DNA of 64,000 nt from Zingiber officinale (lineage: Eukaryota; Streptophyta; Magnoliopsida; Zingiberales; Zingiberaceae), in assembly GCF_018446385.1 (NCBI RefSeq), contig NC_055986.1:77833659-77897658 (forward strand). The letters are read 5' to 3'. A model generated the notes under the pieces. The model was given only the letters and a program-made list of their open reading frames with translations, was not told the DNA's origin and ran no database searches. Both the position numbers and the translations under genes were made by a program. Shown here piece after piece: positions 10,990 to 21,544 of the stretch. Positions within the stretch are counted from its first letter, which is position 1. Each line of letters starts with the position of its first letter.

Positions 10990-12235
10990 TTTACTCCAGA
11001 ACTTGGGGTTGTTTTAATTGTAAATGTACTCTCGAGCGAATGTAAGAAAGCCATCGTCTTGACATTTTTCAATCAGGAATATACTCCTGAATGAATTTGC
11101 ATTAATATACGAAGGCCAGAAAATTGATTTATTTCGATCAGGCATATACTTCTGAGTGAATATAAGATAATACTTGGAATTTAACGTATTAATATATTCT
11201 GGGTGAGACTATGCTCCTGAATCAATCTGTATTAATATGAAAAGGCCAGAATATTATCATATTTCAGTCGAGCACATATTCTCGAGTGAATTTAAATTGA
11301 TATGGGAAGACTATAATATTGATATATCTCGGTCGGGTATGTAATCCTGAGTGGATATAAAATGACATGAGAAGGCCGAAGTATTATCGTATTTCGGTCG
11401 GGAATGTACTTCCGAACGAATCTGAATCAGTGTGAAAAAGGCCGGGATATCACCCCATTTCGGTCGGGAATATCCTCACGAACGAGTTTAGATTAATATG
11501 AAAAGGAAATAACATTATTATATTCAGGTCGAGCATATACTTCCCGAACGAATATAGGATAACGCTTGAAATCTGATAGATTGATATATTCTGGTTGGGT
11601 CTGTTCTCCCGAGCGAATTTAGCATGATGTGAGGAGGCGCAAGTATTGATACATCTCAATCGGGCACTTACTCCCGAGCAAATTTGCATTGATGTAAGAA
11701 TGCTAGAGTATTGGGATATCTCGGTTGGGCATGTAATCCCGAGCGAATTTACATTGATGTAAGAAGGCCAAAGTATTAGTATATCTCGGTCGGGCATGTG
11801 ATCCCTAGCGAATTTGCATTGATGTAAGAAGGCCCATAAATTATCATATTTCGGTCGGGCATGTAATCCTGAGTGAATTTGCATTGATATAAGAAGTCCA
11901 GAGTATTGGTATATCTTGGTCGGGCATGTGATCCCTAGTGAATTTGCATTGATGTAAGAAGGCCAAAGTATTGGTATATCTTGGTCGAGCATGTGATCCC
12001 GAGCGAATTTGCATTGATGTAAGAAGGCCAAAGTATTGGTATATCTTGGTCGGGTATGTGATCTCGAGCGAATTTGCATTGATGTAAGAAGGCCAAAGTA
12101 TTGGTATATCTCGGTCAGGCATGTGATCCCGAGTGAATTTACATTGATGTAAGAAGGCCAAAGTATTGGTATATCTCGGTCGGGCATGTGATCCCGAATG
12201 AATTTGCATTGATGTAAGAAGGCCAGTTCCAGACT
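10990..12235. repeat. 65-bp tandem array in the Tat 3' untranslated region
   Basis: The block 'aagaaggcc' recurs at 11761, 11826, 11891, 11956, 12021, 12086, 12151 and 12216, exactly 65 bp apart; units contain cggtcgggcatgtgatcccg and aatttgcattgatgtaag. The right half (about 11630-12230) is nearly homogeneous; the left half is older and more diverged but still readable, giving about 19 units. Because 65 is not a multiple of three and units lack stops, long open frames arise on the minus strand; they are artefacts. Confidence 0.93.
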
Positions 12236-12905
12236 TAGGGTTTTCGCCCATCCTCCAAGAAATGCTATCGGATTTTCCTTAAAATTTCTTGATTAACTAG
12301 CGCCGAGCGGAGGAAGCCTGCCTAAACTTTGAGGGTTGAAAGTCCTCGGTTCTCCTTAAAGAAGTTAGGTCGATCATTCCTTAAGGTCCCCGATCGACTT
12401 TCGACGAGTGGAGGAAGCACGCTCGAATAGCAGTGAGCGGTGGAAGCACGCTTGAATAGACTTGAGCGGAGGAAACACGCTCAATGGTTAGAGGTTTAGA
12501 GTCTCTGGTTCCCCCCAAGGAAGCCAGCCCGGTCACTCCTTAAGGTCCCCGATCGACTATCGGCGAGCGAAGGAAGCACGCTCGAATAGACTTGAGCGGA
12601 GGAAACACGCTCAATGGTCAGAGGTTTAGAGTCTCCGGTTCCCCTCAATGAAGCCAACCCGGTCACTCCTTAAGGTCCCCGATCGACTATCAGCGAGCGG
12701 AGGAAGCACACTCGAATAGCAGTGAGCGGAGGAGGCATGCTCGACTAGACTTGAGTAGAGGGAACACGCTCAACGGTCAGAGGTTTAGAGTCTCCGGTTC
12801 GCCTTAAGGAAGCCAGCCCGGTCACTCCTTAAGGTCCCCGATCGACTATTGTCGTGTGGAGGAAATACACTCGTATAGCAATGAGCGGAGGAAGCACGCT
12901 CGAAA
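12236..12905. repeat. 130/159-bp tandem array with about 29-bp subrepeats
   Basis: The anchor 'ttaaggtccccgatcgact' occurs near 12381, 12540, 12670 and 12829, with spacings of 159, 130 and 159 bp. The 29-bp difference equals one extra copy of a subunit resembling gagcggaggaagcacgctcg. The array adjoins the 65-bp array and lies just beyond the integrase end of Tat. Confidence 0.85.
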
Positions 12906-13835
12906 GAAGAATTGTTTGGTTAACTTTATCAAAGTAATGTAAAGAGTATATGCCTGCATCTTTTCATTATATCCAAAAATTAAATGGAATATATGGACAA
13001 ATTACAGGCGTACTTGTTAGGCTCTGTATGGTTGTAAGTAATTCGCACTCCAAGGCCTCTCAAGATTTCTCCCTTCTGAGTCTTGGAGATAATAAGAGCT
13101 GGAAGCAAGTCTCTGTATAAATTTGTATGGTCCTCCCCATTGGAGTGCTAATTTACTAACATCTCCCACAGGTTTAACACGCTTCCACACTAAATCCCCT
13201 ACTTAAAAGAATCAGGGGATAACTCTTTTATTATAATTTTGTCTCATTCGCTGTCGATAAGATGTAAGACGAGTTGCTTCCTTGTCCCGAGCTTCTTCAA
13301 TAAGATCGAGTTCCATAAGACGTTGACCATCATTATCTTCATCATAAAGCCGTCTCCGATCAGATTCTACCCCAACCTCAATGGGGACTACTGTTTCTCC
13401 CGCGTATACTAGTTGAAATGGAGTTATCCATGTAGCTTCTCGAGGGGTGGTACGGTAAGCCCATAGCACACTGGGTAACTCATCTACCCAACTATCACCA
13501 ACATGATCTAGCTTAGTCTTAAGTCCTCTGATGATTTCTCTATTGATCACTTCTGCTTGCCCTTACTCTGTAGATATGCTACAGAGGTGAATGCCTGTGT
13601 AATGTCATATCCAGTACACCATTCTCTAATTCTCTATCCCTAGAATTTTCTTCCATTATCAGGAACTAACTTATGTGGAATACCGAATCTACAAATAATG
13701 TGTTACCACAAGAATTTGATGACTGCATTCTCAGTAATTCTTGCTAACGGTTCAGCTTCCACCCACTTAGAGAAGTAATCTACAGCCACCAATAGGAACC
13801 TTCTTTGAGCCATGGCCAGGGGGAATGGGCCTACT
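12906..13835 (-). pseudogene. Tat integrase, C-terminal part
   Basis: Coding sequence occupies roughly 12990-13835. Adjacent to the insertion it reads GPFPLAMAQRRFLLVAVDYF and KWVEAEP, then the second catalytic Asp in VPDNGRKF, then the Glu region AEVINREIIRGLK (near 13550) and the C-terminal WVDELPSVLWAYRTTP, ending with MRQNYNKRV near 13212. Stops break it (TAA near 13566 and others at 13600-13640). The first catalytic Asp lies across the insertion, so this half alone cannot work. Confidence 0.83.
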
Positions 13836-15085
13836 TGTTGGTGCGGGAAGCATCTGACGATCGACCGTTGTTTTGATAATGGCAAAGGAATTCAAAGTTA
13901 AGTTGTTTTGTGATCTAATGTACTTAATTTAGTGTTTCAGGAAAGTCCTAGCTGTGGTTAGGCAGGTAGAAAACCCTAGGGGGTGGTAACCCTAGGTCAT
14001 AGGGGGCGGTAACCCTATGCGGAAAGTCTTGGTGGGTCAAGAGCTTCAGGCAAAAGTCTTAGGGGGAGGTAACCCTAAGTGAAAAGTCCTGGTGTCGCGA
14101 ACTAGGTGAAAGACTGGACCAGCGGGGAAGCGGAAGTCCAGCAGAAAGTCCGAAAGCTTTGAACGCTGAGCAAAAGTCCAGTCGATCTGGAGGATCGCAC
14201 TGGCAACAAGTAAATCTCCTGAGTGGAGTAGGTGAGGACGTGTTCCCCATAGAGGGAATAGTAGGCGTCAGGTCGACCTAGGGTTTCCGATTGGAAATCC
14301 GAAGTCAGACGTGGATAGTCCGACGACTGTCAAGTTTATCTATCATATTATTTCTCTGCTAACTTTGTTTTGTAGGGTTTGTGTTTGGAACTAACACAAT
14401 TTGCAGGAACAAAGGAGCAACTTAGACCTCGGATGAACAGTGTCCGAGGCACCTCCATGGGGCTTGGAGGCGCCTCGGGAGCTAACTGAAGCCAGCTGTC
14501 CAGAGACACTGGAGGCGCCTCGGAGGTCACTGGAGGCACCTTGGACCAGGCGTTGGAGGCATCTTAGAGCAGCTTGGAGGTGCCTTCAGTGGGATAAGGT
14601 GCGACCAGATCAGAGCTGATCCATGCGTGCCACTCGAAGGCCTGGAGGTGCCTCGGATAGGCTTGGAAGTGCCTCCAGCACTGTTTAAAAGGGGACTTCG
14701 AGTAGCAGCTTGAAACAACGAATTCCAAGCAATCCTTACGCTGTAAGCTGCCTACGAGACGATCCTGAAGTGCTGCAACAACATCCCGACGACCCGAAAC
14801 TTCAGTTTCCATTTTGCTGTTGTCCGTATAAAGTTCATTTATAATTAATTTGTACTTAGCTTGTAATAGATTTTATGAAATATAGTTGTTGCCCATCGTA
14901 AATGCTCAACGAGCGTGGGCCTTGGAGTAGATGTTGCTCAAGGCTCTGAACCAAGTAACTCTTGGAGTTCTCTGTGTGATTGTTCATCTGTTATTATTTC
15001 TGCTGCGTTACTCGTAAGATTTCCGAAATGAAAAGTGAACGCCACGAGCGCTATTCACCTCCCCTCTAGCGCTTTCAATCCAACA
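13836..15085 (+). mobile_element. 5' LTR of SIRE-A
   Basis: Begins TGTTGGTGCGGGAAGC and ends GATCC-like CAATCCAACA. It contains a cluster of GGCGCC-type palindromes (about 14440-14680, several decayed to GGCACC), then a TATA-like TTTAAAAGG at 14684-14692 that should start transcription near 14715. It pairs with 21545-22775. Minus-strand open frames here are incidental. Confidence 0.92.
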
Positions 15086-15087
15086 AT

Positions 15088-15103
15088 TGGTATCAGAGTG
15101 GGG
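15088..15103 (+). other. Primer-binding site of SIRE-A (initiator Met tRNA type)
   Basis: TGGTATCAGAGTGGGG, two bases after the 5' LTR end. The usual copia site starts TGGTATCAGAGC; only the last part differs. Confidence 0.85.
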
Positions 15104-15301
15104 TCACGTTGATCTGGTGCAACCACCAATCACACAATTTTTTTTGTGGTATTTTCAGTTTTACGGAGTCAATTAGAATTAGCTTAATAGCTATATTCTA
15201 ATTATTTTTTTTCGAATCGATTTTAGCTCAAGGCTGGTGCAACACCACTCGAGTTCATTATTTTTACATGATTTCCCGCACTGCTAATCCAAGACCTAGT
15301 C

Positions 15302-16985
15302 TTGGGGCATTTCTATTTTTTTTGTTGTTGCATATCGCTAATAGCCCAACAAGAAGGTTTCAGCACCATTCGCCCCCCACTTTTCTCCGGAGAAGACTTC
15401 AGATATTGGAAGGGGCGAATGGAAACCTTTCTCAAGACACAGTTCGACACTTGGATTATTATCAAGACTGGAATACAACTGCCAACCGACGAAGACGGTA
15501 AGCTGACACCCTGCGAAAAATGGGAGCCGACCCTAATCAAGAAGGTGGAAGCTGAAGCCAGAGCAACCTGCACCCTCCAGTGTGGACTGACGAAGGAGGA
15601 ACTCAACAGAGTTGGACCGTTCTCCAGCATAAAAGAGCTTTGGGAGAAGCTGATCGAACTCCACGAGGACGCCTCCGACACCAAGGTAAGCAAGAGAGAT
15701 CTCTTGTTCAATAAATTATATAATCGAGGAAGGAGAGACAGCAAGTCAACTCCATGGACGGATTCAAGACATCCTCAACTCACTCCACGCTATCGGGCAA
15801 AAGGTCGAGAATAGGGACATTATAAGGTACGCACTTAATGCTTTTCCGAGGAGCATATTGTGGGCATCAATGGTAGATGCCTACAAAGTCTCCAAGGATT
15901 TAACTTCCATTAGACTAGATGAACTGTTTTCAGAATTTGAATTGCATGAACAAACTAATACACAGCCAATCGAGAAAGGTATTGCTTTGGTTGCAGGTAC
16001 CAGTCGAACACGCGAACCAAGATCACGACGAAGAACTGAACCTGAATCGTAAGTTGAACCCAACTCAGATGATGATGACGATGAATTGACCTCTGAACTC
16101 CTGAATCTTGTGAAGAACCTCTACAAGAAGAAGAAGGGATTCAACAAGAGAGACCTAAAGAAAGTCATACAATCAAAGGAGGTTCAACCCAGCTCAAAGG
16201 TCAAGTTTGAGGTGATTTGTTATGGGTGCAACTAGAAGGGGCACATCAAGGCCAACTGCCCCAATCAGAAGGATGCAAAGAAGCAGAGGAAGAAGAAGGT
16301 GCTAAAAGCAACCTTTGAAGAATCTTCAGAAGAGGATACCGACGACGAGCTCGAACAGACGAGCCTTCTTGCCCTGATGGCCCGAGACCAGATCGATGTG
16401 TCCGAAAGCGAGAGCGAGTCGGAAGCAGAATCGGAAAGAAGCCATGGATTCGTATCTGTTTCCGAAGGGGCCGATCCCTCTGTAAGTATCCCTCGACTAA
16501 ATAATCTAGTCAATTACTTGTTACGAAAATTAGCTAAATCTAATCTAAGAATTAAGTCACTTCTAAAGGAAGTAGCTGTCCTTAAAGAAGTGACTAACTC
16601 CGAATCTTTGACTGAACCAGTTCATATTGGAAACTCGACTCAAGTCCAAAAACTTGAGGAAGAGAATTCCAGCCTGAAAACTTAGGTCAAGGATCTAGAG
16701 AAAATATTAGAACGATTCTCTTTGGGTTCCAAGAACCTTGACTTAATTCTTGGAACACAAAGGGCAATCTACAATAGAATTGGACTAGGATTCAAATCGA
16801 AAAAGAAATATAAGTCATATTTATCACTTATACAAAGAACAAATAGAAAAAAAGGTCCAAGCATGGGTCCCCAAGTCCAACCTGATCAATCAAGTTGGAC
16901 TTGGACAATATTGGGCCCCTAAGGATCAAATACATTACCTCGATATACCATATCGAGACTATGATCCAAGGGGAGCTAGAAGAAA
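15302..16985 (+). pseudogene. SIRE-A Gag (degenerate)
   Basis: Sirevirus-type Gag in several frames: FSGEDFRYWKGRMETFL (from about 15375) and LWEKLIELHEDA open the capsid domain; a frameshift near 15720 passes to a frame with LDELFSEFELHE. The zinc knuckle CYGCN-stop-KGHIKANC (near 16215-16260) keeps all four Cys/His ligands but has an in-frame TAG. An acidic Ser/Glu stretch (ESESESEAESE) and a Leu-rich coiled-coil tail follow. It ends just where AT-rich repeats begin; in ordinary Sireviruses pol would follow. Confidence 0.85.
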
Positions 16986-18740
16986 AACAATTAAATTAAA
17001 ATTAAAATTAAAATCAAATTAAATTCAAATTAAATTAAATTAAATTAAATTCAAATTAAATTAAAAAACAAATTAAATTTAAATTAAAATTAAAATTAAA
17101 ATCAAATTAAATTTAAATTAAATTAAATTAAAATCAAATTAAAATCAAATTAAATTCAAATCAAATTAAATTAAAATTAAATTAAACTAAAATAAAATCA
17201 AATTAAAATTAACAATAAATTAAAATCCAAAGGAAGGCTCCAGAATAGCTGGTACCTCCGAAATTAATCCACCCGATAAGGGTAAAACAAGAGTAGACTA
17301 CCCAACCGGGTAATTAAGGTTAGATTAAAATGGGCTAGGTTTAACTTGACCCACGATACTGGTGAAGTATTGGATGATAGTACGTTGGGGAAACTTAGTC
17401 ATCACATGTCTAGGAAGATATGGCTTTGACCTGGTGTATTTGACTAAGTGAAACAGACCGAAGCTACCCTTTATGGATCCTAACCAGTTAGACCAAGGTT
17501 TTGTATTAAGTTCAATGGGTAGGACTATTTGGAAAACCTCGAAGGCATGGTTACTTTAATGATGTCCTTGTGACTCACCATAACCTAGAAGTTTATCCAA
17601 AGAACGTCTACTTGTTGAACCCAAAGGTAAACTTGAATCTAACATAAAGTTAAACCAAACCCTAAAATTGAACTTAATTCATCTCACATATATTGTAGGA
17701 TTACCTGATTGAAAATTTAGATCGGGTGAGATGACTAAGAAATAGAAATTTAAAACTTAATCAAATTTGAAATTCAAATTAGTAATTATTATTCAATTCA
17801 AAATTAAATTCGTAATCAACATTAATTTAAATTCAAAATTAAATTCATAATCAAATTCAAAATTAAATTCGTAATCAACATTAATTAAGAATAATTCAAA
17901 ATTAAATTCATAATCAAATTCAGAATAAAATTCGTAATTAAGACTAATTCCAAATTAAATTCGTAATTAAGATTAATTCAAAATTAAATTCGTAATTAAT
18001 ATTAATTCAAAATTAAATTTGTAATTAATATTAACTCAAATTCAAAATCAGAATTAAAATTTGAAATTCGATTTCAAAATTCATAATTTATTAATTTTTT
18101 TAAAAATTTAATTAACTAAAAATTATGTTTCAAAATTTAATTAACTTAAAATTATTTTTTAAAATTTAATTAACATAAAATTATTTTTCTAACTTTAATT
18201 AACTTAAAATTATTTTTCAAAACTTAATTAACTTAAAATTAATTTTCAAAATTTAATTAACTTAAAATTATTTTTTAAAATTTAATTAACTTAAAATTAT
18301 TTTTCAAAATTTATTTAACTTAAAATTATTTTTCAAAAATTATTTAACTTAAAATTATTTTTCAAAATTTAATTAAGTTAAAATTATTTTTCAAAAATTA
18401 ATTAACTTAAAATTTTCTTTCAAAATTTAATTAACTTAAAATATTTTTCAAAATTAAATTATCTTAAAATATTTTTAAATTAAATTAACTTAAAATACTT
18501 TTTAAAATTAAAAAAAAAATTAACTTAAATTATTTTTCAAAATTTAATTAACTTAAAATTATTTTTCAAAATTTAGTTAACTTAAAATTATTTTTCAAAA
18601 TTAATTAACTTAAAATTTTTTAACTTATAATTATTTTTCAAAAATTTAATTAACTTAGAATTATTTTTTCCAAAAATCAATCAAAGTAAAATTATTTTTC
18701 AAAAATTTAATTAGTGTTTTTTTAATTTTTAAATTAATTA
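16986..18740. repeat. AT-rich tandem repeats replacing pol in SIRE-A
   Basis: Three blocks: 16990-17220, short units such as aaattaaatt; 17755-18080, units around 'attcaaaattaaattcgtaat'; 18110-18700, about 20 copies of a 28-29-bp unit containing cttaaaattatttttcaaaa. Between them, 17221-17754 is ordinary-composition noncoding sequence with no recognisable ORF. There is no sign of RT or integrase motifs in any frame. Confidence 0.85.
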
Positions 18741-18774
18741 ATTAAAAGATAAATAAATAAATAAAAAGGGGACA

Positions 18775-18930
18775 CGTAGGCGCCCAGCGGAGGCGCCTCC
18801 CACACGAGGGAGGCGCCCTTAATCACGGAGGGAAATTTCCCGCCGCCTTAACCAAAGGTGCCTCGGATGGTCTCCGAGGCGCCTCTAACGTCCCAATGAA
18901 GGCGCCTTAAAAATCATATAAGGCGCCTCC
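18775..18930 (+). promoter_or_regulatory. Internal promoter-like module with five GGCGCC palindromes
   Basis: GGCGCC occurs at 18792, 18812, 18878, 18901 and 18922, mostly within AGGCGCCT/C, in a GC-rich island amid AT-rich DNA. A TATA-like 'catataagg' lies at 18915-18923, 150 bp before the ATG of the extra ORF. The layout mimics that in the LTRs, where the same palindromes precede the TATA box. Promoter function is inferred, not shown. Confidence 0.45.
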
Positions 18931-19069
18931 AATCCGAGATTTCAGAAATGAACATAAGCTTTTTTGTTCGTTCACGGCTCGTTTCTCTCACGCGATTCCC
19001 TCTCCAAATCGTGCGATTCCTTCCCCTAAGGCGTCTTCAACTCTTTGCAAATCCCTCATCCCCCCTACA

Positions 19070-20402
19070 ATGCCTCCTAGGTATATCTTACACCCCCTAT
19101 TATCTTTATTTGTAGTTATTCTGCATTTTTTTCATATATTGTCAAAAATAGGAAACGTCGCATTGTTGATCCTACACTGGCTAGGGCCCCTTCCACGGAC
19201 CCTAGATTCCCCTCGGAGCAACATAGAATAGATTTTGCTAGGTTTACCTTTGAGTCCATTAAACCTAGGTATATAGGTAGGGCATTTTTTGCCCAATTTT
19301 GTCTCCCCGCAGTTCAGATGATAGACTACTATTATCTAAGGAAATTAGTTGACTGCAACACCACAGTGAATCAAGACTTGTGTGCTCAGTTCTATCACAA
19401 CCTTGAAAAGGTTGATGATATCACCTATTCCACCAGAGTTGGTGGAACTGACATTTAGTTTACTCCCTCCCTGCTTCGCACTAGCTTAGAGCTTAGGGAG
19501 TCTCAGTGTACATTCTTATGTTACCAGAGTAAGGATCTACCATTCGGTGATCCTTATTCCTATATTACCTTAGACGACATCTACATGCATTTTTTTGAGG
19601 AGGACAGACCCTTTGGCCTGACTGAGTTCATGTCTACTCTTCTTCGAGTTCAGGACTATATTATGTACAGAGTCCTGATAGCTTGTATTCTGCCCATCAT
19701 ATTTCGAGATGTCTCGAAGATGCAACCATCCCACTCATTCTTTTTATACGCTCTTAGCCAACGCCTAGATATAGACATTGCACTACATATGTTTCATAAC
19801 ATCATTCATGCATCTAGTACAGTCACGTCTGGAGTGATCCATATGCCCTACTGCCATATCCTGACCCAGATTTTCTCCAGCTCTAGGATAGACACTACCA
19901 GAGGAACACTCATCCCACTTACATATATGATGAGTTAGGTCAGCGTAGTCATAGATTAGCGGGTGTAGAGGTCACTACCGAGGGGATTCTGGCCTGGAAA
20001 GGCCGACCACCGCCAGTCGCTGCTCCTGATGCTCCAGAGACCGAGGACGTACCAGGCGAGGGTGAGGAGTGGCCAGACTTCTTGGCAGAGGAGTTCTTCG
20101 CAGATCCTTCCACCTCTGCCGGACCCTCCACATTAGCCGGGCCTTCGACTTCGGCACCTCCTTCCGTCGAGGACAGACTCACTCGGCTCGAGATCCAGTC
20201 TATTAAGACGCGACGGGTTGTGCTAGACAGCCATCGCTTCCTCCGATCTCTTCGATCCAAGATAACTGCAGGGTTCGCGTCTCTCCGAGGCGAGATACGG
20301 CGCCAGGGACAGTCTCAGCCAGCACCCGAGCAGCCTCTTGAACCACCTCCAGCTGACGACCCTCCAGCTGATGATCCTGTTTTTGATGATCCTGCCCTGT
20401 GA
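19070..20402 (+). pseudogene. SIRE-A extra ORF, spliced, plant transposon-protein-like
   Basis: ATG at 19070 opens a 4-codon start (MPPR) split by a 71-bp intron; after splicing the frame reads KRRIVDPTLARAPSTDP and RIDFARFTFESIKPRYIGRA. One TAG (near 19456) breaks the next part, which contains LPFGDPYSYITLDDIYM, a hydrophobic stretch (MYRVLIACILPIIF) and ALSQRLDIDIALHMFHNII. A 2-bp excess in an atatat run near 19925 shifts the frame into a Pro/Ser/Asp-rich tail ending DDPVFDDPAL. About 420 residues. It resembles the 'putative plant transposon protein' (PF20167-type) ORFs carried by some retroelements; that match is from memory. Function unknown. Confidence 0.6.
19081..19151 (+). other. Probable intron in the SIRE-A extra ORF
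   Basis: AG|GTATAT at the 5' end and a T-rich tract before AAAATAG|G at the 3' end. Splicing joins ATG CCT CCT AG to G AAA CGT CGC, so the start codon comes in frame with the long ORF downstream (19152 and 19585 share the frame). Confidence 0.62.
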
Positions 20403-21530
20403 CACTATCACTTGATGTACCTTGGACTGACACCTATTTGTCTTCTCTGATTGTACTAGTATTTAGTTGACCTATACTTATTCATGTTTACTAGTTTTAG
20501 TTGTTTATGATTCAAGTTAACCCTAACCCATTTTTAATCTGCACAAATAGGAATGTGTTGGGTAGAATAGTTTTTAATTTTCAAATCAGTTCCCTACAGT
20601 TTTTAAAATCATCTCATGTTTTAAAATTCTAGGAAAATATTGTTTTTAAAATTCCAGTTTTACTAAATTTTCAAAATATGGAATTAGCTTAGGCTCTACC
20701 CTAGAAATCATGCTCCCCTAGAATTTAGCCAGAGCAACTCACAAACACCTAGACTTACCTTGGTTGTGTTTGAAAAACATAGAACGACCTGAGATGCATA
20801 GGGTACAGCTTGGACTCAAGAATCCTTATATCTGTACATCAATATGAGTCTGGGCGTTAAACACCTAATTAACAGTAATCAAGTCAAGTCTTCCAGCACT
20901 AGTCAAATCTAACTAGCTCTATTGACTTAACTTGACTAACCAAGTGAAAGTTATTGCCCTCTAGGTAATCAGCTAGTAGCTAACTGGTTAGACATGTGGC
21001 CACGAACCTACGTGCTTGATTTTTAAACCTTTTTTTCACTCAGTCATGAACATTAGGGCTCTGATACCTTACTTAAAGCGAAATTAGCTAATCAATCTAA
21101 CTTAACTCATGCTTGGACATTAAGGATTGAAGCTCTTCCCTTGACCTCAAAAACTTTAAATTAATTACTTGTCTAAAAGAAAAATTCTTTCAAATTTTGC
21201 TAAGTTTTCAAAACTTTAAACCTTCAAAGGTGTCTTAAAGTTTCCTTACTTAGTTTTTTCTCTTTTCCTAAAATTTTTGTGAAAAGTTAAGATTTTTTCA
21301 AACAAATTCATTCTTTTTGATAAATGACAAAGGGGGAGAGTAGAGAAAATTCAGAATTCAGAAGCAAAAATTTATAAAAGAAATTTTTTAAAAGAATGGC
21401 TTTATTAAGGGGGAGCCTGACAAAGTTTAAGTTTTAGCTTAACCATGCGTGCATTTAAAATTTATTAAGCTTGCTTACTTAAACTTTATGCATTTATTTT
21501 ACTTAGCTTTGAATTTCAGTTGTCATAATC
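20403..21530 (+). other. SIRE-A 3' untranslated region
   Basis: About 1.1 kb of noncoding sequence between the extra ORF and the polypurine tract. It includes a short segment of A/T homopolymers (21190-21430). I see no gene or array. Confidence 0.6.
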
Positions 21531-21543
21531 AAAAAGGGGGAGA
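21531..21543 (+). other. Polypurine tract of SIRE-A
   Basis: AAAAAGGGGGAGA directly before the 3' LTR; the standard position and composition for the plus-strand primer. Confidence 0.88.
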
Positions 21544-21544
21544 T

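Noticed and set aside
11450..12251. Minus-strand open frames of 245 and 135 codons as a repeat protein gene
   Set aside because: They are translations of the 65-bp tandem array; the 65-bp period shifts frame each unit and the same peptides appear in all frames.
10990..12905. CRISPR-like array
   Set aside because: Units are contiguous without unique spacers, and the context is a plant retrotransposon.
15313..15744. 143-codon minus-strand ORF
   Set aside because: Shadow of the SIRE-A gag frame.
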